From Paenibacillus marchantiophytorum (GTDB taxonomy: Bacteria > Bacillota > Bacilli > Paenibacillales > NBRC-103111), in NCBI RefSeq assembly GCF_014640555.1, contig NZ_BMHE01000003.1, positions 124,001 through 188,000 of the forward strand: 64,000 bases of DNA, in the 5' to 3' direction. The notes below the pieces were generated by a model. That model worked only from the letters and a program-made list of their open reading frames with translations. It was not told the DNA's origin and did not search any database. Of this stretch, positions 1-9,104 are shown one piece after another (within the stretch, counting starts at the first letter, position 1; every line of letters begins with the position of its first letter). The position numbers and the translations under genes were made by a program.

Positions 1-1480
1 TTAACAGCTCAAGAGCCAATTGAATTTTTTTACGATTGATGTAACTGATAACGCCTTCGTTCATTGTCTTTTTGAAAAGACTGCTGAAATACGACGGAGC
101 TAAATTCACTTCCTCCGCAATAGCCTCCAACGTTAAACGCTGCTTCAAATTTTTCTCGATAAATCGCATAGCACTCATGATTTCTACCCGATGAATGAGT
201 TGGCCTGCGTGCACATATTCGAATGTAAAGTCGCCAATATACGCAAGCTGTTCCCGAAATGCCATAAATTCTAGGGGAAACTCAGCCACATCAGTGGTCA
301 ACGTGTTTCCCGATTTAAATTTCGCCGTAATGGCTCTGTACAAGTCTCGAAGCATGGGTGCCATGATAGACTTATGGATTTTATGTTCCGTAACAAATTG
401 ATTTAGAGCAGCAAATTCTTTCTCCAGCTCGTCCTTGGAAACCTTTCTTTGCAGCCAGGCTAGTAAATCAGCCAGTTTCTGCTGAAAGTCCTCCTTTTTG
501 TCATTGCGGTAATGGAACCGATGCGCAGGTGTCTTCACTGCTTTCTCTGTATGATAATAGAAATCCTCGCTCACAATATGAGCTTCCGTGTAAGCTTGTT
601 TAATGGCTTCCCAGCCTCGGTGCGGACCGCCAAAAGCGACAGATACCCTTTGATTCAAATATTGCTGCAAATGGGACACGATCTGACTCCCCAAAGTCTG
701 GCAAGCGTATTCCGTATCCATATCACTGCGACTATTTTCCCAGGAAAGAAAGCCGATAAAACGATTATCGGATAGATCCACAGCTACCCCCCTGCCGCAA
801 TTCATCACCGTTTCTTCGATTACATTCGTGATCGCATATTTCAAGATGTTCTGGTCAACCGCTGAATATTCATGACGGAAACTCTCATACAAATTCATTT
901 CAACAATAAAACAGCAATAATTAGCTTGAAAGAAATGGAACTGCATACGATTGGCAAAATCGGATGCCCGATATGACGGGATTTCGCCTCGAATCAGCTC
1001 GTTAAAAAATTGCTTGCGGACTCTATATTTATTTTCCAGAACGGATACATTTAATGATTGAAATTCCTCTTCTTTCTTCTTAATCTCATCCCAAATTCCG
1101 GCTGCCTTATCCAAAGCTCGATCCAAATCCGCTTCGCGCAAAGGAACCTTAACGATGTACTCCAATACGTTGGCATGGATAGCTCGCTGCGCGTATTCAA
1201 AAGACGAATAGGCGGTCAAAAGAATGTATTGGGTGTTGGGCAGCTCCTGCTTTAACTGCTCAATCATGGAGATTCCATCCATCTTTGGCATGACGATATC
1301 AGAGATCACGATATCTGGTTTAAGCCGTAGAATCTCCTCGATCCCCTTCAACCCGTTATTCGCTTTGCCTACCAAATGGAACCGTCTTTCCTTCTCGGAG
1401 AGCTCGCTAAAAAATAGTTCCAATCTTTGGATGATTAGGTCTTCATCATCAACGATGAAGCAGGTGTACTCTCTCGCCAT
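1..1480 (-). CDS. YesN-type response regulator, AraC output domain (3' partial)
   Basis: A cytoplasmic response regulator for the adjacent sensor kinase. Reading from 1480, an N-terminal receiver domain (about residues 5-122) shows the acidic cluster VDDED and the probable phospho-acceptor Asp at about residue 61 (ISDIVMPKMDG). A long middle region of the YesN type follows, and then an AraC HTH with the first helix pair visible (LTLEAIAEEVNLAPSYFSSL). The frame is still open at base 2, so the last part of the second HTH lies outside the window. I prefer ATG at 1480, seven bases after the AAAGGAG site; ATG at 1483 is possible but too close. The gene overlaps the kinase stop by one base and is probably translationally coupled to it. 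It likely activates the importer operon in response to an extracellular glycan cue (inference from family and context). Confidence 0.93.
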   Translation of the reverse strand, partial: MAREYTCFIVDDEDLIIQRLELFFSELSEKERRFHLVGKANNGLKGIEEILRLKPDIVISDIVMPKMDGISMIEQLKQELPNTQYILLTAYSSFEYAQRAIHANVLEYIVKVPLREADLDRALDKAAGIWDEIKKKEEEFQSLNVSVLENKYRVRKQFFNELIRGEIPSYRASDFANRMQFHFFQANYCCFIVEMNLYESFRHEYSAVDQNILKYAITNVIEETVMNCGRGVAVDLSDNRFIGFLSWENSRSDMDTEYACQTLGSQIVSHLQQYLNQRVSVAFGGPHRGWEAIKQAYTEAHIVSEDFYYHTEKAVKTPAHRFHYRNDKKEDFQQKLADLLAWLQRKVSKDELEKEFAALNQFVTEHKIHKSIMAPMLRDLYRAITAKFKSGNTLTTDVAEFPLEFMAFREQLAYIGDFTFEYVHAGQLIHRVEIMSAMRFIEKNLKQRLTLEAIAEEVNLAPSYFSSLFKKTMNEGVISYINRKKIQLALELL

Positions 1481-3219
1481 CATGCATCTCCTTTAAACAT
1501 ACCTGCCGGGAATATGGCGCGAACACGGGTGATTTCATGCGGTATGCTTATGATTTGGAGCCCGAATTGTTCGCCATAGTGAAGTCTTATTCGTCCATGA
1601 ATATTGTTCAGCCCGATTCTTTTCCTTTTTACCGCTACATCACTCGGTTCTGAATCTAGAATATGCTTTATGCGATCCGCTGGAATTCCCTCGCCTTGAT
1701 CAACGACTTCAATCATGACGATACCGCCCTCCCTGTAGGCATGAATAGTAATCGAACCTTCGATTCCCCCTCCGTTATAGCCATGGAAGATGCTATTCTC
1801 CACAATGGGCTGCAATAGCATTCGAAAAACCGGGAAATCCATTAACCCCTCTTCAACATTCTCAATCAAGTCAAAGTGCCTGTTATATCGGATGTTTTGG
1901 ATCTCGATATAGTCCGATACATTTTGCAATTCTTGACGCAGTGATACTTTCTCCGAAGCGTCGGCTATGCCGTATTCCAATAATGAAATGAGAGATCCGA
2001 TCACCACATCTACTTTCTCTATTTGTCCAAGACGTATGACATTGCTGATAGAGCCAAGCGTATTATACAGAAAATGAGGGTTTATTTGCGATTGCAGTAC
2101 TTGAATTTCCAGCTTTCGCTCAAGTTCGTTATGAAGCTCCGCTCGCCGAATTAGTTCCACAATTTGCTGCAGCATACGGTCGGAAGCTCGGGAAAGATCG
2201 CCGAATTCATCGTTGCGGTTTATCGTCATTGTCGTTGTCAGGTCGCCTTGCTCCACCCGCTTCATTTTTGTTTTGAGCGCATAGAGCGGATTTCTTATAT
2301 ATTTGGCAATAAAAAAGGAAATGAACAGACTTAATAGAAGACCTGCGACTAGAAGCCAGATATAATAGGTTTCCAATCTGGATAACGCAGCCTCCAAGCG
2401 AGATTCATCGTTGATCGAGATGATGGACCAATTGAATTTCTCTGTCTGTTTCTTCAGAATTGAGACAGGCATGCCATCCTTGGTATGTAGTTGAAGGCTT
2501 GTTCCCGTAGTATCTAGAATTTCTCTCGCCGACGTTTCCCCGATTGCAAACGTATGATCTTGAATATTCAGCGGTCCTCTATTTTCTGAAAATCCGGCAA
2601 TAATTTTACCCGTTGTGGTGATCAGGGCCAGATTCATTTGCTCTTTCTTATTAATCTTGAACAAGGTTTCTTCAATAGCATTGAGATCCAAATCTACCGC
2701 GATGGCCATAGGAAACGGAGATCCGTTCAGATAGCGAACCATCGTAACGGTCCAGCCGGAATACTTGGATTTATAAGGATCACTGACAAATGTAGTCCTT
2801 CTGTTCTTGTCGGCTGCATCAAACAAAGGTTTTCTGTCTGCCAAAGGTCCATCGAAAATTCGCGTGGGCGTACTTCCACCTAGAATAGATAAATCGCTTT
2901 TGATCAAGTAAATGTTACTGACGTAATTACTATTGAGCTCATACAGCTCTCTTAATTGCTTCATAATCACTTCCGTATTGTTAATATTTGCTTTCACCGA
3001 CGTTTCAACCGAGAACAGGATCGTCTGGAAAGAGGAAAAATTAACCGTCAAATACTGGTCAACTTTGTCCAATATTTGATTTGTGTAATACATGTCATTG
3101 GTCCTTATTTCCTTTTGGACATAGCGATAGGACAATTGGCTTATCAAGATAATGCAGCTTAATACAAAGGCGAACACGATAAAAAATAGTTTTAAAGGCA
3201 AGCTGATTCTTCTTCGCAT
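1480..3219 (-). CDS. YesM-type membrane sensor histidine kinase
   Basis: A 579-residue membrane kinase that would phosphorylate the downstream YesN-type regulator. It has a transmembrane helix near residues 10-30, an extracytoplasmic dCache-like sensor of about 250 residues, a second helix (about 285-310), a HAMP linker (NPLYALKTKMKRVEQGDL), then the His_kinase family block. The phospho-acceptor His is in QSQINPHFLYNTL (about residue 380), and the ATPase shows VENSIFHG and DQGEGIP. The ATG at 3219 is preceded by AAGGAAG. It follows the binding lipoprotein gene after a hairpin at 3272-3302, so its expression may be lower than that of the binding protein. In Paenibacillus such kinases sense oligosaccharides imported by the neighbouring LplABC-type system; the ligand here is unknown. 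Confidence 0.95.
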   Translation of the reverse strand: MRRRISLPLKLFFIVFAFVLSCIILISQLSYRYVQKEIRTNDMYYTNQILDKVDQYLTVNFSSFQTILFSVETSVKANINNTEVIMKQLRELYELNSNYVSNIYLIKSDLSILGGSTPTRIFDGPLADRKPLFDAADKNRRTTFVSDPYKSKYSGWTVTMVRYLNGSPFPMAIAVDLDLNAIEETLFKINKKEQMNLALITTTGKIIAGFSENRGPLNIQDHTFAIGETSAREILDTTGTSLQLHTKDGMPVSILKKQTEKFNWSIISINDESRLEAALSRLETYYIWLLVAGLLLSLFISFFIAKYIRNPLYALKTKMKRVEQGDLTTTMTINRNDEFGDLSRASDRMLQQIVELIRRAELHNELERKLEIQVLQSQINPHFLYNTLGSISNVIRLGQIEKVDVVIGSLISLLEYGIADASEKVSLRQELQNVSDYIEIQNIRYNRHFDLIENVEEGLMDFPVFRMLLQPIVENSIFHGYNGGGIEGSITIHAYREGGIVMIEVVDQGEGIPADRIKHILDSEPSDVAVKRKRIGLNNIHGRIRLHYGEQFGLQIISIPHEITRVRAIFPAGMFKGDA

Positions 3220-3271
3220 CGGTCATCTTCCTTTTACATCTGGATTAACCTAAGAATAGCATAGGACAACA

Positions 3272-3302
3272 AAGAGAGGGGCAATTTATCGCCACTCTCT
3301 TC
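3272..3302 (-). terminator. Hairpin between the binding protein and yesM-like genes
   Basis: Imperfect inverted repeat AAGAGAG...CTCTCTT with inner GGC/GCC pairs and an 8-base loop, just after the lipoprotein stop codon. On the minus strand it is followed by only a weak T-rich stretch (TTTGTTGT). It could be a leaky terminator that favours the binding protein over the regulators, or a 3' stabiliser. Confidence 0.55.
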
Positions 3303-3308
3303 GTTTAT

Positions 3309-4895
3309 TTACTTGATTAGGCCTGCATCTTTAAATTGCTTGATCGCTGTATCCTTATATTTCTGCATATCAAACTTGGTATCCAACGTTTTGAGGAAAT
3401 TATCCCAGTTGGTCAGAGGGTCTTTGCCCGTCATAAATTTGACTAAACTTTCATTAATGAAACGTGTGCGATCTGCTGCCAAAGTATCACTTGGGTCTGC
3501 AGTCAATAAATTTCCGGGCAAAGTAAGCCCCACATATTTCTGATTGTTCGTGAAAGCCTCTGCCGTCTTCGGATTCTGGAAGCTGAAATACTCGGCATCA
3601 TCGCCACGGCGCGGCATTCGATAATGATCAACCCATAGATACTTTTCTTTCACTTCCTTCGATAACTCAGAGGTTTTATTTTTGACCTTGCCATCTACGA
3701 TATCCCAATGAATCCCTTTAATGCCGTATGCGAAATTCGGATAGGCCTCTTTGTCCGTAAATAGATATTCCAGCATAGACAATATCCGAATAATTTTGTC
3801 CTTGTCTGCTTTTTTGGAAATGGCCCATGAATTGCCTTGGAACGATTTTCTCTCCACGATTTGATCGCCGTAAGGCCCTTTCATAGGAGGAATGACGATC
3901 CATTCCGGTACTTCTCCGCCGATTTCTTTCATTTTCTGCTGATAATCCGGTTCCAGTCTGCGAGCATCTCTAATCATGAAGCCAACTTTACCTTTAAATA
4001 ACTTTTGGTCCAACAAATCAGGCGTATTCATCGTCACCCAGTCGGGGTCCACCACTTTGGCTGTCATCATTTTATTGATGTAAGCGAGCGCTTCCTTCAT
4101 TTTGGGATCGATAAACAGGAACACCGGTTTATTGTCTTTCACTTCAATGGCTGAAGGAGGATTGACGCCGAACATCCACATCAAGCTATCGAAGCCGTAG
4201 GTTTGCAGATTGCCTTCTTTATTCATACCGCCGATGAATCCGTACGTATCGTTTTTGCCGTTACCGTCCGGGTCTTTCTCCGTAAAGGCTTTCATCACTT
4301 CGAACAGCTCGTCAGGGGTTGTCGGCACTTTCATATTCAGCTTCTTGAGCCAATCGTTGCGGATGAAGAAGCTTCGACTGATACCGTTCACATTATCATA
4401 ACCCGGTACTCCAATGGTTTTTCCCATATAGGACGTTGCATCCCAGGAGTCATTACCGAAACGCTTCTTTAATTCAGGAAATTGGTCCAAGTACGGAGTC
4501 AGATCCGCAAGAACACCTTGGTCATAGTATTGCGCTAGATCGGAACGACTTTTCAAGAAGAGCAAATCTGGAATATCCCCGCCTGCAATGAGCGTATTCA
4601 GTTTGGTCGTTGCTTGCCCTGCTTGAGGAATCATCATATCCAGGTCGATGTTCACTGCCTTTTCCAACATTTGACGTTGAATATCTTCTTCACGTGGAGG
4701 TATCGGAGCAGCAGCGTTGAAAGTACCTTGGTTGAACATCGTGACTTTCATTTTGTTCGCAAATTTGTTAGCCCCGGATTGAGGGCTGCTCGAAGCTGCT
4801 GGCTTCACTTTTTCTTGGTCTCCGCATCCTGACAATAGCGTTCCCAATCCTACGATAGTTGCCAGAACGGTAAGTGAAATCTTTTTACGTTGCAT
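3309..4895 (-). CDS. Extracellular solute-binding lipoprotein of a carbohydrate ABC importer (LplA type)
   Basis: A secreted, lipid-anchored binding protein of about 528 residues that captures an oligosaccharide for the two upstream permeases. The start is placed at 4895 (MQRKKISLT), because AAAGGAG precedes it by eight bases; the longer reading from 4931 has no ribosome site. The signal peptide ends in a lipobox (LLSGCGDQ), with the Cys as the lipid-modified residue. The remainder matches the large family-1 binding proteins of Paenibacillus LplA type, including TKLNTLIAGGDIPDLLF and the C-terminal FKDAGLIK. No ATPase is encoded here; such importers usually share a household MsmX-like ATPase. 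The substrate cannot be read from sequence. Neighbours: permeases upstream, YesMN downstream, all on the minus strand. Confidence 0.93.
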   Translation of the reverse strand: MQRKKISLTVLATIVGLGTLLSGCGDQEKVKPAASSSPQSGANKFANKMKVTMFNQGTFNAAAPIPPREEDIQRQMLEKAVNIDLDMMIPQAGQATTKLNTLIAGGDIPDLLFLKSRSDLAQYYDQGVLADLTPYLDQFPELKKRFGNDSWDATSYMGKTIGVPGYDNVNGISRSFFIRNDWLKKLNMKVPTTPDELFEVMKAFTEKDPDGNGKNDTYGFIGGMNKEGNLQTYGFDSLMWMFGVNPPSAIEVKDNKPVFLFIDPKMKEALAYINKMMTAKVVDPDWVTMNTPDLLDQKLFKGKVGFMIRDARRLEPDYQQKMKEIGGEVPEWIVIPPMKGPYGDQIVERKSFQGNSWAISKKADKDKIIRILSMLEYLFTDKEAYPNFAYGIKGIHWDIVDGKVKNKTSELSKEVKEKYLWVDHYRMPRRGDDAEYFSFQNPKTAEAFTNNQKYVGLTLPGNLLTADPSDTLAADRTRFINESLVKFMTGKDPLTNWDNFLKTLDTKFDMQKYKDTAIKQFKDAGLIK

Positions 4896-4966
4896 ATTGA
4901 CCTCTCCTTTTGCTTGTATATATATTATCACGGTGTCCCCGTAACAACCTAGGTAGAAATTGCCTT

Positions 4967-5836
4967 TTAACCTTTAATCGATCCCATGAGCACACCTTTC
5001 GTAAAATGCTTCTGCATAAAGGGATAAACGATTAATATCGGAACCGTCGTCACGACAACAGCCGCCATTTGCACAGCGAACTTGCTAACCGCTCCGGAAT
5101 TGGCAATTGAATCAGCGCTTTGCGTGGCAACGTTAAGCAGAATGTTGCGCAAGACGACTTGAAGCGGCATTAAGTTCGAATCATTTAAGTAAACGATCGC
5201 ATCGAAATAACTATTCCAATGCCCCACTGCGTAAAACAAGGAAACGGTAGCAAGAACGGGCAAGGACAGCGGGAGAATGATCCGCCATAGCGACTGAAGT
5301 TCACTTGCGCCGTCAACCCTCGCCGATTCCTCAATTTCAGCAGGCAATTGCTCGAAAAAGCCTTTAATGATCACCAGATTAAATGCACTAATGAGCTGAG
5401 GTATAATCAATACCCACGGACTGTCTAGCAATCCCAGAGAGCGAATTAACAAATACGACGGAATTAACCCTCCGCTAAACATCATGGTAAACACAATGAA
5501 TAGTAAAAATGGTTTGCGGCCAGGTAAATATTTCTTGGATAATGGATAAGCTGCTATGATTGTAAAAAACACATTAAGCGCAGTGCCTACAATTGTTCGA
5601 AACAACGTAATTTTATACGCCTGCCCTATACCATGAGAGATGAATACTTCTTTATAGGCTGTAAAAGTAAAGGATTCCGGTATGATAACAATTCCTCTTC
5701 TTAACACTTCCGATTCTGGCGTCACGGAAACAGCAACCACATATAGAAAGGGAAGTAAGCAAACTAGGGATAACACGATAAGAATACAATAAACGGCTGC
5801 TTGCCAGACTTTTTCCCCGATTGTCAGATTAATCAT
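4967..5836 (-). CDS. Carbohydrate ABC transporter permease (LplC/YtcP type)
   Basis: A 289-residue inner-membrane permease, one half of the heterodimeric channel, with about six hydrophobic helices. The cytoplasmic EAA loop that contacts the ATPase is clear (EESARVDGASELQSLWRII, around residues 180-198). The C-terminus MQKHFTKGVLMGSIKG is typical of the LplC/YtcP branch. It starts 12 bases after the stop of the partner permease and is followed by the lipoprotein gene, so the three form one transcription unit. Length and motif order are normal and nothing is missing. Confidence 0.94.
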   Translation of the reverse strand: MINLTIGEKVWQAAVYCILIVLSLVCLLPFLYVVAVSVTPESEVLRRGIVIIPESFTFTAYKEVFISHGIGQAYKITLFRTIVGTALNVFFTIIAAYPLSKKYLPGRKPFLLFIVFTMMFSGGLIPSYLLIRSLGLLDSPWVLIIPQLISAFNLVIIKGFFEQLPAEIEESARVDGASELQSLWRIILPLSLPVLATVSLFYAVGHWNSYFDAIVYLNDSNLMPLQVVLRNILLNVATQSADSIANSGAVSKFAVQMAAVVVTTVPILIVYPFMQKHFTKGVLMGSIKG

Positions 5837-5848
5837 ACGAAAACCACC

Positions 5849-6796
5849 TCACCAAATTTGCCCATCGAATTTTTTGGCGAGCTTGTTTGCAGCCAGAACC
5901 AATATAAATCCGATGACAGCTTTAAACAAACCCACTGCAGTAGCCAAGCCAATCTTCAGCCGCTCCAACCCTTCACGGTATACCCATGTGTCGATAATAT
6001 CGATCTTCTCCTGATTAAAGCTGTTGGCAAACATGAATATTTGATCAAAGCCTGCGTCCAGAATGTGGCTCAACTTAAGGATCAGCATCAGAATAATGAC
6101 GCCTCGAATGCCGGGTAAGGTGACATGCCAGAGCTGTCTCCACTTGGAAGCGCCATCAATTCGAGCCGCTTCATATTGGCTTGGATCGATTCCTGCTAAT
6201 GCGGCAAGGTACAATATCGCTCCCCATCCAATATCCTTCCATATTTCAGATAAGATGACCAGCAGTCGGCCCCAGGCAGGTTCCGTTAGAAACGAGATCG
6301 GCCCCACACCATTTTCCTTCAAAATCATATTAAACAGGCCATCTCCGGGGGCTAATAAGGCCACCATCAGTCCATACACAATGACCCATGACAGAAAATG
6401 GGGTAAATATGTAATCGTTTGTACGATTTTCTTAAACCAATGGGTATAAACTTCATTGAGCAGCAAAGCTAGTACGATAGGAGCAGAGAAACCGAACAAT
6501 AGCTTATACAGCGATATGAGAATCGTATTTCTCATGATGTCCCAGAAATAAACGCCGTTAATAAAATCCTTAAAATTTTTCAATCCAACCCACGGACTGT
6601 CCCATAGTCCCAAAGCCAGATTATAGTTTTTAAAAGCAATAATGATTCCCGCCATAGGAATGTATTTGAATACAGCAAAGTAAACTAATGCCGGGAACAA
6701 AAGAGCATACATCACTTTATACTTTTGTATCGTCCTTATCCATGAATTCCGCTTTTTGGGGAAGGGAATGGCGTCGGCTGCCAATTTCGCTTGCAT
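5849..6796 (-). CDS. Carbohydrate ABC transporter permease (LplB/YteP type), first gene of the operon
   Basis: The partner permease, about 315 residues with six predicted helices and the EAA loop EAARIDGASKWRQLWHVTLP. The start at 6796 (MQAKLAADA) follows a GAGGTGATGAA ribosome site; the in-frame upstream ATG at 6835 lacks one. It is the promoter-proximal gene of the importer/YesMN operon. The upstream AT-rich region holds overlapping -10-like boxes (TATTAT, TATAAA), but no single promoter can be chosen. The family imports oligosaccharides or aldouronates in Bacillales; the exact sugar is not deducible. Confidence 0.93.
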   Translation of the reverse strand: MQAKLAADAIPFPKKRNSWIRTIQKYKVMYALLFPALVYFAVFKYIPMAGIIIAFKNYNLALGLWDSPWVGLKNFKDFINGVYFWDIMRNTILISLYKLLFGFSAPIVLALLLNEVYTHWFKKIVQTITYLPHFLSWVIVYGLMVALLAPGDGLFNMILKENGVGPISFLTEPAWGRLLVILSEIWKDIGWGAILYLAALAGIDPSQYEAARIDGASKWRQLWHVTLPGIRGVIILMLILKLSHILDAGFDQIFMFANSFNQEKIDIIDTWVYREGLERLKIGLATAVGLFKAVIGFILVLAANKLAKKFDGQIW

Positions 6797-6930
6797 TTCA
6801 TCACCTCGTCTATGTTTATATTTGTATAATAGCATCGCCCAAACGGATAAATTTCTGTAATTTCGAGAATTTCTTATAAGATATTAAGTTACTCCTGCCT
6901 TGGATTATTTCAATGTAATCGGCATGAAAA

Positions 6931-6979
6931 AACGGACAGAGTGACCGTCACCTTGTCTAGGTGCTTCACTTTGTCCGTT
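6931..6979 (-). terminator. Rho-independent terminator after paiB-like gene
   Basis: Long hairpin with outer arms AACGGACA/TGTCCGTT and inner arms AGTGA/TCACT and CACC/GGTG. It is followed on the minus strand by TTTTTTC. It lies 23 bases after the paiB-like stop and separates it from the importer operon. Confidence 0.85.
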
Positions 6980-7001
6980 GTACTCGAAGTCGCGAGTTAA
7001 C

Positions 7002-7625
7002 TTATACCTCTTTGCTAACTTTCAGATTTTCTTTCATTAAAGAAGAAATTTCTCGCTCATCCGTTTTAGGAATTTGCTCCAGTTGCTGAATAACTAGTTC
7101 TTGCCGATGCAAGGAATGATTCTGACTTAACTTTGCTTTCCCTTCGATCTTCTTGATCTTCAATTTAAATCCTTGAACGCCTTTGTTCAACCCACTCAGA
7201 AATTCTTCGTCTAAATGCTGCAAGCTATATGAGCTGTTAGGCGCTTCATACTTTGCTACCATGTCATGCAGGCAATTCATGAGTTCATTCTCATCCTCTA
7301 TGAGTTCTATTTCGCCATAAACATGAACGGTGACGTAGTTCCAAGTCGGAACGGCTTTATTGGTCTCATACCATGAGGGTGAGATGTAGCAATGAGGACC
7401 ATGAAATACTGCCAATACAACTTGTTTATCAATATCTTTCCATTGCGGATTTAGACGAGCAAAATGTCCGTATAAGTACTTGGTTTCTTTATCTAAAATC
7501 AATGGTAAATGAGTCGCGTATGGCGCACCCTCATGTTGAGAAAACAAAGTTGCGAAGCTATTTTCTCTTATCATTTTGCAAGCGACAGTTACATCTGTCA
7601 TTTCAAAATGGGACGGAATATACAA
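7002..7625 (-). CDS. paiB: FMN-binding negative transcriptional regulator, PaiB family
   Basis: A 207-residue cytoplasmic protein of the PaiB family (flavin-reductase-like split barrel). Family landmarks are the N-terminus [11 protein letters not shown], the block ATHLPLILD, the [11 protein letters not shown] segment and HCYISPSWY. In Bacillus subtilis PaiB is linked to repression of degradative-enzyme and sporulation genes; the partner PaiA acetyltransferase is not in this window. The start is a TTG at 7625, chosen because AGGAGGT lies eight bases upstream and no ATG fits. It follows the DUF817 gene after 118 bases and may be co-transcribed or have its own promoter. A strong terminator follows. 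Function is inferred from the family. Confidence 0.9.
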   Translation of the reverse strand: MYIPSHFEMTDVTVACKMIRENSFATLFSQHEGAPYATHLPLILDKETKYLYGHFARLNPQWKDIDKQVVLAVFHGPHCYISPSWYETNKAVPTWNYVTVHVYGEIELIEDENELMNCLHDMVAKYEAPNSSYSLQHLDEEFLSGLNKGVQGFKLKIKKIEGKAKLSQNHSLHRQELVIQQLEQIPKTDEREISSLMKENLKVSKEV

Positions 7626-7743
7626 GGATGGTTACCTCCTATCAAATTCACATATTAGCTATTTAACATCATAACCATAGCGCTGAATTCAAAGAAGTAC
7701 CGATTCTAACTATTATTATTGTACCAATTAACGAAGCTCGAGA

Positions 7744-8523
7744 TTAGAAGGAATCACTCCGTGTCCGATTAGCTTTAACCTTTTTAAGTTGGGCAACAAG
7801 GATAACACTAATGATAACCAGAAGGAACCATGAGCTGATCTTGCTGAAACTAACCAAATGCCAAGTTTGGTGCTGATCAGGATATTTCCACGCATCAAAA
7901 AATGTAGCGATATTTTCTGCTAACCAAATAAAGAAACCTACAATAATAAAAGCAAGCGCTAAAGGCATTCGATATGTGATCGTCCTTACCCGATAGATGA
8001 TCTGTGTTTTCCGGAAGATAATAAAGACAAGTGCCGTCAACCACCAACGAAAATCTGGAATAAAATGATGGGTAAAAAAGTTGAAATAGATCGCACCGCC
8101 CAATAGAGCTGAAGACTTAAGACCAGGCCAGCCAGTCATGTCCATCCGTAGTCTCCGCCACACTTGACACATGAAGCTTGCTACACTTGCATACATAAAT
8201 CCGCTGTAGAGCGGGACACCGAACAACTTCGTATACCCTGGCTCAGGATAAGACCATGATCCCATCCCTACCTTATATATTTCCAGCATCAATCCAATGA
8301 AGTGAAATACACAGATTACTTTAATTTCATCAATCGTCTCTAATCCGCTGCGGTACATGAAATATTGCACGCCAAGCAATATAAGTAGAATAGCATCATA
8401 ACGATGAAGGAAAGGTACCGCTATTACGTTAGAGAGGGCTAAAGTTCCAAAGATCGCAACAGGGAATATACAGCTCATCGACTGATGATAGCCAAAATGC
8501 AATAGTTGAATGATTGGTCTCAA
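7744..8523 (-). CDS. DUF817 integral membrane protein (YoaT-like)
   Basis: A 259-residue polytopic membrane protein with about eight hydrophobic helices. It matches the DUF817 family (B. subtilis YoaT) by the run FMYRSGLETIDE, the GSWSYPEPGYTKLFGVPLYS block and WLAENIATFFDAWKYPDQ. The biochemical role is unknown. The conserved Trp/Tyr/Pro-rich motif faces a membrane boundary in the hydrophobicity pattern (inference). The start is TTG at 8523 with GGAAGGAG upstream; no in-frame ATG lies closer to a ribosome site. The upstream region contains no other gene, only repeats and orphan hairpins. Confidence 0.88.
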   Translation of the reverse strand: MRPIIQLLHFGYHQSMSCIFPVAIFGTLALSNVIAVPFLHRYDAILLILLGVQYFMYRSGLETIDEIKVICVFHFIGLMLEIYKVGMGSWSYPEPGYTKLFGVPLYSGFMYASVASFMCQVWRRLRMDMTGWPGLKSSALLGGAIYFNFFTHHFIPDFRWWLTALVFIIFRKTQIIYRVRTITYRMPLALAFIIVGFFIWLAENIATFFDAWKYPDQHQTWHLVSFSKISSWFLLVIISVILVAQLKKVKANRTRSDSF

Positions 8524-8690
8524 TGAAGCTTTCTCCTTCCATATTCAGTTAGATCAAGAATAGAGGAACAGTGCCTAATGAAAAAGAGAAGCTTTTTCGT
8601 TTATTATTTCTTGTTTTCGGTATCTGTTCTCGTCCCACCTACATTCTAAAGCACGTTAGAGCAACTCAGCCTGTCATTTCAACACTAAAA

Positions 8691-8709
8691 ACCTAGCCTG
8701 CGGCTAGGT
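8691..8709 (-). terminator. Orphan Rho-independent terminator
   Basis: Perfect eight-base arms ACCTAGCC/GGCTAGGT around loop TGC, followed on the minus strand by TTTTTAG. No gene ends directly upstream on that strand: the nearest is the monooxygenase, 400 bases away with its own terminator. It may be the relic of a lost gene. Confidence 0.6.
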
Positions 8710-8741
8710 CAAATAGTCAATGAACCTTGAGGAAAACCAAG

Positions 8742-8935
8742 CTCCCTGACGAACTCAATACCCTTTATTTGGGCAAAATCGCTCACTCTGAAAATCTAAT
8801 GAATGCCAGATGCGCTATTTCAAGAAAATGATCACCATTCTGCCAATAAAGTGCCAGGTAGCGCCAATCCAGTTCATTAAATCTCCAAAGTAGCCATTTT
8901 CTCGTCTATAAGCATCCTACAGTTCATTAGATGCC
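8742..8935 (+). repeat. Dispersed repeat family A, copy 1
   Basis: Noncoding repeat of about 190 bp found four times in the window. It contains four related motifs of about 11 bases: CTGACGAACTC and TCTAATGAAT in one orientation, then GTTCATTAAAT and GTTCATTAGAT in the other. The first and fourth, and second and third, can pair to give a nested hairpin. No ORF is conserved between copies. Confidence 0.8.
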
Positions 8936-8982
8936 ACTTAAGACCGAAAAACCCCAAAGCAAAGAGGCCTGCGGTGGACGTC

Positions 8983-9035
8983 AACTAAAAAGGGAGAACC
9001 CCTTAAATCCACCCAAAAACTTATACTCTCTTCTC
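8983..9035 (+). repeat. Right-end fragment of repeat family B
   Basis: About 50 bases matching the right end of the larger family-B copies: an AAAAGGGAGAACCCC hairpin stretch, then TTAAATCCACC and AAAAACTTATACT. The rest of the element is missing. It ends six bases before the terminator at 9041-9068. Confidence 0.75.
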
Positions 9036-9040
9036 AAAAA

Positions 9041-9068
9041 GGGAGCTGCCTCAGAAGAGGCAACTCCC
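9041..9068 (-). terminator. Terminator of the FAD monooxygenase gene
   Basis: Arms GGGAGCTGCCTC/GAGGCAACTCCC with one mismatch pair and an AGAA loop. It is followed on the minus strand by TTTTTGAG and lies 37 bases past the monooxygenase stop. Confidence 0.85.
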
Positions 9069-9104
9069 TACTCAACTATAGTTCTCTGGTAGTCCTCATC
9101 ATCC